In this document: piece by piece, positions 44,281 through 52,326 of the stretch
Layout of the letters: every line of letters begins with the position of its first letter
Numbering within the stretch: the first letter of the stretch is position 1
From: Heyndrickxia oleronia
GTDB taxonomy: Bacteria > Bacillota > Bacilli > Bacillales > Bacillaceae_C
Assembly: GCF_017809215.1 (NCBI RefSeq)
Contig: NZ_CP065424.1
Location: 2,822,001-2,886,000, forward strand
Length of the DNA stretch: 64,000 nucleotides
Direction: 5' to 3'
Program-made: the position numbers and the translations under genes
Notes under the pieces: generated by a model
Told to the model about the DNA's origin: nothing
Databases searched by the model: none
Seen by the model: only the letters and a program-made list of their open reading frames with translations

Positions 44281-45288
44281 TTAGGTATTAGCAAGTTTAT
44301 CGCGATCTTCAGATAGTGGTGGTTCTTCCAGCCACCCATTTTCTATCATGATATTTGCACCTTCTTCTGCATATTTTGCAATTTCCGCCGATAATCTTAC
44401 AAAATCAAGTGATATATCCCTTCTCATACTCGTTGCAGCACTTGTTCCATAAAATCCGATACTTAAACCTATTAAGGTTGTCGTCATAAACATCATCAAT
44501 TTATCAGAAAATGGAGAGATTTTTGAATCGGTGACTTCTGAATCCCATGTCATTGGGATTGGTAAATGATTTTCACCTAAAACAGTACCTAATATTTCAA
44601 CATGTTTCGCAGAGATTTCTCTTCCCCTAACCATAAATTTCCCTACTTTTTTAGAATGCGCAACTTGACTGAATCCCATCATTGTTGATTTCCCTAACGC
44701 ATTTCTTTGTTGATTGGTAAAAAGATTAGTTATTTCAATTACTGTTAAGGGCCTTTTATCCCCAAACCATCCTGCCATAAACTTTTTATTATTTACAAAA
44801 TCAACTTCTTTTTTAGGATTCAAATATGGTGATCGAATAAATAAGCCCTTTGACAAAAGTACATTTTTCGTCATTGTATCAAACTGATCAAGCTCCTGAA
44901 CACAATTTGAAAAATATTCGTTGATATCCGAACGTACCGATAATGTCTTAGATAGCGAATAGAAATTAAAAGCAATAATCCCCATATTGTAACTAAAATA
45001 CAACATAAAACTGTCCGAAAATAATCTTGGTGCGTCTACATTAACATCATCTGCTACTTTGAACCCATATGGTATGGGAAAGCTTTCGTTTTTAAAAATT
45101 GAAATTAACTTTTTTTGATGACTATTCGCAGTTTCCAGCCCCAAACTTATGATCTCCTTTATTTCACTATCCTCTACTGTTGCAAGAAATGATGTGAAAA
45201 TACATTTACACATACTACTATTCATATATGCAGACCATAATTGTGCAATTTCTGTAGCAGTTAATTTTGTATTTTGTTTAAAAGCCAT
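44281..45288 (-). CDS. DUF3231 protein (tandem repeat of the domain)
   Basis: About 335 residues, ATG at 45286-45288 after GGAGGTTAAAGC. Two copies of a ferritin-like helical DUF3231 domain: NTKLTATEIAQLWSAYMNSSMCKCIF at the N terminus and RPLTVIEITNLFTNQQRNALGKSTMMGF at about 175, each followed by GFYGTSAATSMRRDI- or MGIIAFNFYSLSKTLSVRSDI-type helices. DUF3231 proteins are found in spore-formers and are sometimes sporulation-associated; no chemistry is known. Possible metal sites are not evident to me. Confidence 0.85.
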   Translation of the reverse strand: MAFKQNTKLTATEIAQLWSAYMNSSMCKCIFTSFLATVEDSEIKEIISLGLETANSHQKKLISIFKNESFPIPYGFKVADDVNVDAPRLFSDSFMLYFSYNMGIIAFNFYSLSKTLSVRSDINEYFSNCVQELDQFDTMTKNVLLSKGLFIRSPYLNPKKEVDFVNNKKFMAGWFGDKRPLTVIEITNLFTNQQRNALGKSTMMGFSQVAHSKKVGKFMVRGREISAKHVEILGTVLGENHLPIPMTWDSEVTDSKISPFSDKLMMFMTTTLIGLSIGFYGTSAATSMRRDISLDFVRLSAEIAKYAEEGANIMIENGWLEEPPLSEDRDKLANT

Positions 45289-45476
45289 CAAGCTTTAACC
45301 TCCTAATTATCAATCCTTATATTATTATTTGATTATTAATATTGTTATATTCGTTGCTTTCATTAAAGAAATCAAACCACTAGGACTAAAATTAAAATTG
45401 GATAAATTCTTACTTTGTTATGTGATTGATCATTATTTCGAAAAATAACATTCAAGTTGTGAGCCCGTAAATAAAG
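45289..45476. other. Short AT-rich region with GAGCCC...GGGCTC arms
   Basis: GAGCCC (45461-45466) and GGGCTC (45476-45481) form a small inverted repeat at the edge of the composite element. No gene seen. Confidence 0.4.
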
Positions 45477-46242
45477 GGCTCTATCTTGAGGGGAGTGTAT
45501 GAATACCGTGAAGGAAGAAATTACGTTTGTACGGTAACCAATGGGAGGGTTTGGTTACCCTGTTGATGAATATTGCGCCTGTACGGTAACCAATGGGAAT
45601 GCTTGGTTACCCTGATGATGAAAATTCCGCCTGTACGGTAACCAATGGGAGGGTTTGGTTACCCTGTTGATGGAAATTGCGCCTGTACGGTAACTAATGA
45701 GAGGGTTTGGTTACCCTGTTGATGGAAATTGCGCCTGTACGGTAACTAATGAGAGAGTTTGGTTACCCTGTTGATGAATATTGCGCCTGTACGGTAACCA
45801 ATGGGAGGGTTTGGTTACCCTATTGATGGAAATTGCGCCTGTACGGTAACCAATGGGAGGGTTTGGTTACCCTGTTGATGGAAATTGCGCCTGTACGGTA
45901 ACCAATAAGAGGGTTTGGTTACCCTGTTGATGGAAATTGCGCCTGTACGGTAACCAATAAGAGGGTTTGGTTACCCTGATGATGGAAATTGCGCCTGTAC
46001 GGTAACCAATGGGGGTGTTTGGTTACCCTGATGATGAATATTGCGGGGGCACGGTAACCAATGGGAGGGTTTGGTTACCCTGTTGATGGAAATTGCGCCT
46101 GTACGGTAACCAATAAGAGGGTTAGTTCCCTTTCATTTCCCGAGGGAATGAGCTGAAAACTCCATAAGACCGCTCTGAATCCTTATGGAGTGTAAACATG
46201 CAATTGGGCTTTGACAAAACAACAAACTTTACGAAAACAGCC
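45477..46242. repeat. Composite repeat element: 52-bp array plus conserved right end
   Basis: Left edge GGCTCTATCTTGAG (45477) resembles the right end of the MITE-like family; right edge 46151-46242 is the reverse complement of that family's left end, closing in AACTTTACGAAAACAGCC. Between them lies the 12-unit array. No exact 8-bp duplication is found at its edges, so it is probably an old insertion or fusion. Confidence 0.65.
45531..46154. repeat. Tandem array, 12 units of exactly 52 bp, each with a 9-bp hairpin
   Basis: Unit starts fall at 45531, 45583, 45635 and so on every 52 bases to 46103; the last unit is degraded. Each unit holds GGTAACCAA, a 9-base loop, TTGGTTACC, then a GATGGAAATTGCGCCTGT spacer. 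No unit differs in length. Most sequence changes are in the loop (GGGAGGG, GAGAGGG, AAGAGGG, GGGAATG). Units starting 45687 and 45739 have AACTAA instead of AACCAA, which keeps a U-G pair. It lies just after the end of the leftward TIM-barrel gene and contains no ORF. Confidence 0.85.
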
Positions 46243-46250
46243 AACAATAA

Positions 46251-47018
46251 TCATACTTTAGTCATTAATATATAGTTTATGATCTCCTTTAATGAGTATT
46301 TATATGGATTTATCTCATAAACAATTGGTCCTGAAAATTTTTGGTTAGCCAAATACCCATTTAATCCGGCTGATAGGTTGATTCCTTCACCTGGAAGTAA
46401 GTGAAGGTCAGATTTCCCATCATTATCAGACAGATGAACTGCACCTAAATAGCTCCCTAATTGTTTAATTGTAGTTTCCAAATCATTTCCCATTACAGCC
46501 AAGTGGCCAATGTCTAAACAGACTTTCATATTTGCAAATCGGATTAATTCTATCCATTCATCAACATTTGAAGCAAAATGATGGCAATAATTTAATGAAT
46601 CTGGAATTAAATTCTCCAATAATAATTCAATACCATATTGTTCCGCTTCCTCGCTTAGTATGAGCAATCGTTCGCGTACTCTGATTAAAGTTTCGTCACG
46701 TTCTTCTGATGACCATGCATATCCTCCATGAATGGTCGCATGCTTCCCACCATAATGAGAAAGAGTAGCTAACCATTCTACTAATATTTGATGGGTCCTC
46801 TCATACAGAATTTTATCAGGTGTAGCTAAATTCAAATCATGAAATGGCAAATGTAACCCTATTCTTAATCCAGATTTCTTGGCAAGGTTTAAATACTCTT
46901 TCGAACAAGAGTGTTCTGCCCATATTTCAATTCCATCAAAGCCAGATTGTTTAATATCAGTAAAATCACTTATATTCCCATTTTGACCAATGGACCAAAG
47001 ACTAAGCCATTTTTCCAT
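46251..47018 (-). CDS. Sugar phosphate isomerase/epimerase-like TIM-barrel protein
   Basis: 255 residues from ATG at 47016-47018. AP-endonuclease-2-like TIM barrel: FDGIEIWAEHS, GLRIGLHLPFHDLNLA, KHATIHGGY, EQYGIELLLENLIPDS (Glu for metal), VCLDIGHLAV (Asp-x-x-His), VHLSDNDGKSDLHLLPGEG and PIVYEINP. These are the metal ligands of the xylose-isomerase-like superfamily. The gene start overlaps the end of the MFS gene by 17 bases, indicating translational coupling; the pair may take up and isomerise a sugar or inositol-like compound. Confidence 0.85.
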   Translation of the reverse strand: MEKWLSLWSIGQNGNISDFTDIKQSGFDGIEIWAEHSCSKEYLNLAKKSGLRIGLHLPFHDLNLATPDKILYERTHQILVEWLATLSHYGGKHATIHGGYAWSSEERDETLIRVRERLLILSEEAEQYGIELLLENLIPDSLNYCHHFASNVDEWIELIRFANMKVCLDIGHLAVMGNDLETTIKQLGSYLGAVHLSDNDGKSDLHLLPGEGINLSAGLNGYLANQKFSGPIVYEINPYKYSLKEIINYILMTKV

Positions 47019-48363
47019 GCTCGTCACCTATCTCTTCATTTGGTGTTGATATAGCTTCATTATTTAGTTCTTCTAATTTTTTTCCTTTAGTTTCTGGTGC
47101 TAAAAGGACTGAAATAATTAACCCCACTAAACCTGCGACTGCAAAAAGCCATAATGCTTTACTATTGCCCCAAGCAACAACCAACTGAGGAAAGACTAAT
47201 ATTCCTAAAATTGAACCAATACGACTAACTGCAGTAGCTAGTCCTGAAGCACTCGCTCGAATACTTGTCGGGAATAATTCTGTCGGATAAACAAAGTTAA
47301 GAATCCCTCCACCCATATTCGCAAAAAGAACAGCAAGACTGAATAAAATAACTAAAAATACCATTGTTGGATGTGGATTAAGAGCTAAAATGATTAATGC
47401 GATTGATAGCCCTGAAAAAGATGTAATAATTAAAGGTCTTCTCCCCATCCTCTCTACAACATTCATTCCAATAATTGCTCCTAACAGACCTAACACACTA
47501 ACAGTTCCAGACCCAATATAAGCCAACATTTGCGAACCATTAGTAAATGGTTTTAAAATAGTAGGTGTATACATAGAAATGCCATAATACGCTACTGCAT
47601 AACAGAACCAAAATCCACATACAAAGAAAGTACGGCGAAATAATGATTTAGAAAAAACATCACGTAATTTTTGCTTTTTGTTTGTATTCGGTTTAATAAC
47701 AACCCTTTTACCAGTAATTTTCAGCATAATTTCCTCTGCTTCTTTTTCGCGTCCTCTAGAAGCAAGCCATCTTGGAGACTCCGGGAGTGTTACCCTAAAG
47801 TAGAAAACAATAAGTGCAAACACAGCGCCGACTAAAAGCATATATCGCCACGCACTTGGACCTAAAGGTGCTAATAATATTCCGCAAATATAGGCAACTA
47901 CCGCTCCCACAAACCACATTGCTCCTAGTGATGTACTATGCTTCCCTCGACTTTTGGTTGAGCTAAACTCGGAAACGAGCGTAGCGGATATAGGATAATC
48001 CGCACCAATGCCAATCCCAAGTAAGAATCGGAATAATATAAGCTGCCAAGGTGCTTGAGCGAATGCAGTTAAAGCAGCAAACACGACAAAGGCTAACAAA
48101 TCAATAACATACATGGCTTTCCGGCCAAATTTGTCCGTTAAATTACCCAGCCATAATGCTCCGATGAATGAACCGATAACAGCAGATGAAGTAATCAACC
48201 CCTGCAATCCTGGCCCTATATCCCATTGATTTAAAATTAGTGGCATTGCTACAGCAATTACCGTTAAATCAAAACCATCAAGAAATGTTCCCGCTGCAGA
48301 CAAAAGCGTTATTTTCCTTTGAAAGCGCTTTAACTTCGGTGAATCTAATCCCTCAAAACTCAT
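47002..48363 (-). CDS. MFS transporter, sugar/organic cation-type
   Basis: 453 residues, 12 spans. N-terminal TFLDGFDLTVIAVAMPLILNQW and the loop 2-3 motif GNLTDKFGRKAMYVIDL; LGIGIGADYPISATLVSEFSSTKSRGK is typical of the sugar porter/SLC22-like group; PESPRWLASRGREKEAEEI follows TM6, a sugar-porter hallmark, and NVVERMGRRPLI is in the second half. Substrate: sugar, inositol or aromatic acid. It has a consensus sigma-A promoter (48515-48543) and a hairpin in its leader, and leads an operon with the TIM-barrel gene. Confidence 0.85.
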   Translation of the reverse strand: MSFEGLDSPKLKRFQRKITLLSAAGTFLDGFDLTVIAVAMPLILNQWDIGPGLQGLITSSAVIGSFIGALWLGNLTDKFGRKAMYVIDLLAFVVFAALTAFAQAPWQLILFRFLLGIGIGADYPISATLVSEFSSTKSRGKHSTSLGAMWFVGAVVAYICGILLAPLGPSAWRYMLLVGAVFALIVFYFRVTLPESPRWLASRGREKEAEEIMLKITGKRVVIKPNTNKKQKLRDVFSKSLFRRTFFVCGFWFCYAVAYYGISMYTPTILKPFTNGSQMLAYIGSGTVSVLGLLGAIIGMNVVERMGRRPLIITSFSGLSIALIILALNPHPTMVFLVILFSLAVLFANMGGGILNFVYPTELFPTSIRASASGLATAVSRIGSILGILVFPQLVVAWGNSKALWLFAVAGLVGLIISVLLAPETKGKKLEELNNEAISTPNEEIGDEHGKMA

Positions 48364-48412
48364 CTCAATCTCCCCTTCCTTATTTGACTGAAAATAAATG
48401 AAAGAATAACAA

Positions 48413-48465
48413 AAGCCATAGTCAAAAAAACATAAAATTCATGTTTTTAATGACTATGGCTTCTC
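48413..48465 (-). promoter_or_regulatory. Terminator-like hairpin in the MFS leader (candidate attenuator)
   Basis: AAGCCATAGTCA/TGACTATGGCTT outer arms with an AAAAACAT/ATGTTTTT inner part make a long stem (48413-48462). Read leftward it ends in TTTTGTTATTC. It lies inside the transcript predicted from the promoter at 48515-48543 and before the MFS start at 48363, so it can act as an attenuator or as the terminator of upstream transcripts. Confidence 0.5.
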
Positions 48466-48514
48466 TTTTATCTCCGGCCATTTATCAAATAGTTTTAAAA
48501 ATTATGATATTTTA

Positions 48515-48543
48515 TTTATAAATTATTCAGTTTAGTTTGTCAA
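48515..48543 (-). promoter_or_regulatory. Consensus sigma-A promoter of the MFS-TIM-barrel operon
   Basis: Read leftward: TTGACA (48543-48538), 17-bp spacer, TATAAA (48520-48515). Predicted start near 48508 leaves a leader of about 145 bases. Confidence 0.7.
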
Positions 48544-48579
48544 CCTGTTTATTTACTATTTTTCTTAGTAATTTTTATT

Positions 48580-48768
48580 GGCTTTTTTCGTATAGTTTGT
48601 TGCTTTTGTAAAAGCCCAACTGCCGGCTTTTACTCCCAATAAAGGATTTTTAGCGGTTCTTATGGAGATTGCAGCTCTTCTCAGTAAAATGATACGTGTA
48701 GCGATCCTCAGTCGATATTTAATAGTTATAACTTTACTCAAATAGGAACAATGTTTGAGTTAAGAGCC
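48580..48768. mobile_element. MITE-like element, 189 bp, with 8-bp target duplication
   Basis: Left end GGCTTTTTTCGTATAGTTTG, right end CAATGTTTGAGTTAAGAGCC; as inverted ends they share GGCTnTT, a mid C-T and TTGTT blocks. Flanked by identical 8-mers TTTTTATT at 48572-48579 and 48769-48776. No coding capacity. Its internal part GAGCTGCAATCTCCATAAG-type sequence is shared with 641-732 and 46151-46242. It sits in the region upstream of the MFS promoter. Confidence 0.8.
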
Positions 48769-48850
48769 TTTTTATTATTATAAAAATTAATTCAAAGTTA
48801 TTAGCTGTATCTTTATTAAGCATATTATTTTCTACAACGACTCATACTAA

Positions 48851-49561
48851 TCAATACCCTTTTGACTTCTTCATTCGCTTTTGAATTTTTTCCTTAATAC
48901 GAATACATTTATTCAAGTGCAAATAATTATGTCTTGTTGCAGGCATTAAAATTAGCCCAGCAATGGTTTTTTTACTCCAGTAGTCAGCTAACCACGCTGC
49001 TTCTTGAGTGACCGCATTTTCATCAAACAGTCGATTAATTCTATTTTTATTTACTTTCTTCTTAAATTGACCTTGCTCCAGCAAAGAGATGATTTCACGT
49101 GTTCTTCTACCTACCGCTTGTCTATATGCAATTAATGAATCAAAATCAATGCTTTTACTTAGTCCAGCAATCTCTTCATCTCTCATGTCATTTCCAGAGT
49201 GACAAAAATCTATATTCATTTTTTCAGTCCAGTTTCCTTTCACTGAAACTTGTTCGTCATTTGCTATAAGGATATTCATAGTCATGTCTTCTATACGTGC
49301 TAAATGCCACAAATGCCATACAATTGAATTCTTTGTATCACGATTTGCTACTGGATACTCTCTATATAATTTTTCTTCTAAATCAATTAATACTTCATCT
49401 TCTAAAGTTGGATTTCCACTATTCCCCACCGAGGACGAGTGCAATAATGCATGCTGTGAAAGAAATAATTGAATGGCTTGAGAATGTTCCTCTGATTTTA
49501 AAATAATTTCGGTTAACTTCTTATGGTTAGCATTCCATTCCTTTCGCTGTATTACATCCAT
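48851..49561 (-). CDS. DinB-like helical protein
   Basis: 236 residues from ATG at 49559-49561 after AAGGGAGTTGTTC. It matches a DinB-like group with IVWHLWHLARIEDMTMNILIA at about 84-105 (His87/His90 with acidic residue) and IAGLILMPATRHNYLHLNKCIRIKEK near the C terminus, where RHNYLH replaces the common HHxxH motif. Metal binding is likely; function unknown. Stand-alone leftward gene with the MITE-like element downstream. Confidence 0.8.
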   Translation of the reverse strand: MDVIQRKEWNANHKKLTEIILKSEEHSQAIQLFLSQHALLHSSSVGNSGNPTLEDEVLIDLEEKLYREYPVANRDTKNSIVWHLWHLARIEDMTMNILIANDEQVSVKGNWTEKMNIDFCHSGNDMRDEEIAGLSKSIDFDSLIAYRQAVGRRTREIISLLEQGQFKKKVNKNRINRLFDENAVTQEAAWLADYWSKKTIAGLILMPATRHNYLHLNKCIRIKEKIQKRMKKSKGY

Positions 49562-49660
49562 ACTTTTGAACAACTCCCTTACATCTTTTCATTGCTTATT
49601 CGAGTTCAATGGCAATAATACCTTTATTAAAAATACATTCATTTCCACTCAAAAGAAAAA

Positions 49661-49705
49661 GAGAAGAGGATTTCTGTCAATAACAGAAATCCTCTTCTCT
49701 TTCAT
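49661..49705 (-). terminator. Terminator of the beta-helix protein gene
   Basis: 17-bp perfect stem GAGAAGAGGATTTCTGT / complement (49661-49677 and 49683-49699), read leftward followed by TTTTTCTTTT. It lies about 50 bases beyond the stop at 49755. Confidence 0.85.
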
Positions 49706-49754
49706 ATTTCAAACTATTTTTCCACAAAAAAACATCATTTGCAGTAGCCCGTTT

Positions 49755-51155
49755 TTATTTTACAATTTTTTTGGCAAGTGAATCCTTTTCCATTGTAAAA
49801 TCATAGTTATCTTCATTGTTATATTTTGGGTTTATATAGCTAGATTTCGCATCACTTTTAGATGCAGCTTTAAAATCTGAAAATGAAGTATATTCCTTCT
49901 CTTTCCATACCCATAAACCAGATTTTCCTTTTTCCTTATGAAACACATTCCTTTTTAGAATATTTTTTTGATTCGTAGTAAAATCGTTGACGATAAACAA
50001 ACGCGATGGTCCAGCAGATAGTATGTTTTTTTCAATTACATTATTTTTTATGTCGTGCTGTAATAAAATCTGTCCGCCATCGAGTCCTTTTATGTCATTT
50101 CGATAAACAATATTTTTTGAAATAGTAGAGTGAATCGTACCTCCCCGATTCTCATCATATCCACCAATCGATATTCCCGTATAATAGTTGTTATAAACAA
50201 TATTATCTATAATTATTATATTTTCAGCATATTTATTTGCATGCTCAGAAGTTGCTTCAATTCCAATATCGCTATTAAATATAGTATTCTTTTTAATCGT
50301 AATCTTTTTTCCACCATCTACGTAAATACCACCAGCAGAGTATTCCTCTCCATAAGCTGGATTACCAAAAGAAGTTACTTCATACATCTTATTCTCTTGG
50401 ACAACACCGTTTCTCACATAATCTGCATCTTTATCATGAGAAACTCCTTCATAACCTATTAGATCAATCCCGATATTATCCGTATAACGAACTAGGTTAT
50501 TTTCCACTCTAAACCCATCAATATTCCCATTAAGAACAATGGATTCACTAGCACCAAGTTTTAATTTTTCAACAGTATTATTTAAAATATTTATGTCATT
50601 CATCGGACCGGTACCGTAAATAGCAATCCCATGTGCATTTCCATCATCTGCAAAAGTTTTAATTCGTTGTACATGGTTATTTTCTAATGTAATATGGCTA
50701 CTAGAGCCAGTTACATATATCCCCATTACCGTTTCGTCGGCTAAATTCGTCGTCAAATCTTGAATAGATAGTCCCATTATCGTGACAAAATTTTTATTTT
50801 TTATTGTCACCAAAGCCGTATCTCCTGAAAGATGGTCTACCCCTTTACCACTAAGAACAACTTTTTCATTTTTATAGGCTTTAAACTTGATCGGTTTTGA
50901 TTTCGTACCACTATGTCTAATGACAAGCCTTTCATGATATGTACCTTTTCGGATGTAGACAGTCGTACCAGGCTTAGCTTCTGAAGCAGCTTTTATTAGT
51001 GTACGAAATGGCTTTGATTTTGATCCTTCATTATGATCATTTCCCGTTGGAGCTACAAATATAGCCTGAACGTTTTTTGTATTTGTATTATTCAACACAA
51101 CTAAAATCACTATCATTGCAATGACCGCAAGCATTATAAAATACATTCTCTTCAT
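49755..51155 (-). CDS. Secreted or membrane-anchored right-handed beta-helix protein (pectate lyase-like fold)
   Basis: 466 residues. N-terminal hydrophobic segment (about 5-22) acts as signal anchor or signal peptide. Residues 32-85 are DUF1565-like (FVAPTGNDHNEGSKSKPFRTLIKAASEA, GTYHERLVIRHSGTKSKPIKF), and from about 95 to 410 Asn-rich helix rungs repeat (ITLENNHVQRI, INILNNTVEKL, FRVENNLVRYTDNIGIDLIG, ITIKKNTIFNSDIGIEA, NVIEKNILSAG). Related proteins are polysaccharide lyase family 9 or epimerase-type; catalytic residues are not identified here, so cell-surface polysaccharide binding or cleavage is the most that can be said. Confidence 0.82.
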   Translation of the reverse strand: MKRMYFIMLAVIAMIVILVVLNNTNTKNVQAIFVAPTGNDHNEGSKSKPFRTLIKAASEAKPGTTVYIRKGTYHERLVIRHSGTKSKPIKFKAYKNEKVVLSGKGVDHLSGDTALVTIKNKNFVTIMGLSIQDLTTNLADETVMGIYVTGSSSHITLENNHVQRIKTFADDGNAHGIAIYGTGPMNDINILNNTVEKLKLGASESIVLNGNIDGFRVENNLVRYTDNIGIDLIGYEGVSHDKDADYVRNGVVQENKMYEVTSFGNPAYGEEYSAGGIYVDGGKKITIKKNTIFNSDIGIEATSEHANKYAENIIIIDNIVYNNYYTGISIGGYDENRGGTIHSTISKNIVYRNDIKGLDGGQILLQHDIKNNVIEKNILSAGPSRLFIVNDFTTNQKNILKRNVFHKEKGKSGLWVWKEKEYTSFSDFKAASKSDAKSSYINPKYNNEDNYDFTMEKDSLAKKIVK

Positions 51156-51247
51156 TAAATCAATCCTTATATCAAAATCCTAACCAAATCATACACTGCT
51201 ATCAATAAAATTACTAATCTTTTGTTGTGTTTATATATAATACTAGT

Positions 51248-51862
51248 TTAAAATAATACTTTTTTTCTAATGATTAATTCTGCAACGAGTAGGTTTATAA
51301 TCCAACATGCCCATACAGCTATTGAATATGATGTTCCATAAGAAAAATGTAAAATATAATGTGTGATAGTCACTATGATATAAATCGTCATATTGGCAAA
51401 GGAAAGAAAAAAACTTCGAATCATCCAACGACTATGTAAGCTTACTTTTTTATCTTTGATATATAGATAACCAAGGAAGGTTGTTACTAACCAAAGTAGA
51501 TTTAATAATAAAAAACCGATAGTACTAAACCATCCACCCGTTGCAAAAAATGAAACGTATACCCCAGGAATGAAATTTAAAATAATTGACATAACATATA
51601 CTCGTCCATTCCAACTATGAAAATGGATAGATTGAACTCTTAATCTTTTGAGAATTCCTAAAGGACCAGTAAGTAAAGAAATAATGGCTAGAATAATATG
51701 AATTCGAATCATAATGACCCATAGACCTAGATTAGTTATCATTTGGTCTTTATATGAGATAAATTTTTGGAAAGTAGGATCTACCAAAAAATTCTTTGAA
51801 AAAGTATGAAAAATCCACATCATAGGGATGATTACAATGGTTACAATTATATATTTTCTCAT
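51248..51862 (-). CDS. DUF2306-like membrane protein
   Basis: 204 residues, about six predicted spans. The segment RLRVQSIHFHSWNGRVYVMSI matches the DUF2306 pattern (HxxxGR-Y after a short charged loop), and RKVSLHSRWMIRSFF resembles the second conserved HRxWMxR stretch. Possibly a haem- or metal-related membrane protein, but the function is not known. Third gene of the leftward operon with the DJ-1-type protein, 17 bases after the second. Confidence 0.72.
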   Translation of the reverse strand: MRKYIIVTIVIIPMMWIFHTFSKNFLVDPTFQKFISYKDQMITNLGLWVIMIRIHIILAIISLLTGPLGILKRLRVQSIHFHSWNGRVYVMSIILNFIPGVYVSFFATGGWFSTIGFLLLNLLWLVTTFLGYLYIKDKKVSLHSRWMIRSFFLSFANMTIYIIVTITHYILHFSYGTSYSIAVWACWIINLLVAELIIRKKVLF

Positions 51863-51879
51863 TATAGTCCTCCATAAAG

Positions 51880-52314
51880 TTAGGAAAATAAACTCCGATT
51901 TGTCATAATAAAGATAGCTACTAGTATTAATAAGGACATGATAATGCTATCTCTTTTTAGGCTTAATAATTTGACGATCAACTCTTTATCTGAAAATCCT
52001 CCAAGATTTATACCTTTCAATTTTTTATGAATCATTCCTAGAAGCCCACCAATTAGAACTAAAAGAGCAATTGCGATGACAACCCAGAAAACAGAGGGGG
52101 ATGTTGAGTAATATATAACCAAACATGCTCCAGAAAACAGGAGTAACACTAACGCATAATGACCGAATCGAATATAGTTCATGATCACTTTAGGAACGAC
52201 TAAAATTTCTTTATTTAATTGAGATACATAGCTATTCCATATGAAAGGGTAAGCAAGAAAGCCACCCAAAGATACAGCGATTAAAACATGTATAAATACA
52301 ATAAATGAATACAT
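51880..52314 (-). CDS. Four-span membrane protein of unknown function
   Basis: 144 residues: spans at about 3-22, 48-68, 74-93 and 118-138. N-terminal FIVFIHVLIAVSLGGFLAYPF has a conserved-looking His and Gly-rich turn as in CopD/DUF2269-type proteins, but the match is weak. Gap of 12 bases to the DJ-1-type gene and 17 to the DUF2306 gene, so it is cotranscribed with both. Confidence 0.7.
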   Translation of the reverse strand: MYSFIVFIHVLIAVSLGGFLAYPFIWNSYVSQLNKEILVVPKVIMNYIRFGHYALVLLLFSGACLVIYYSTSPSVFWVVIAIALLVLIGGLLGMIHKKLKGINLGGFSDKELIVKLLSLKRDSIIMSLLILVAIFIMTNRSLFS

Positions 52315-52326
52315 GACTCTCTCCTT

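Noticed and set aside
45531..46154. CRISPR array
   Set aside because: The segments between the inverted arms are nearly identical in every unit, so there are no variable spacers, and no cas genes are near.
48430..48460. Phe-rich leader peptide inside the MFS leader hairpin
   Set aside because: A six-codon ATG frame with three Phe codons exists, but there is no ribosome site before it.
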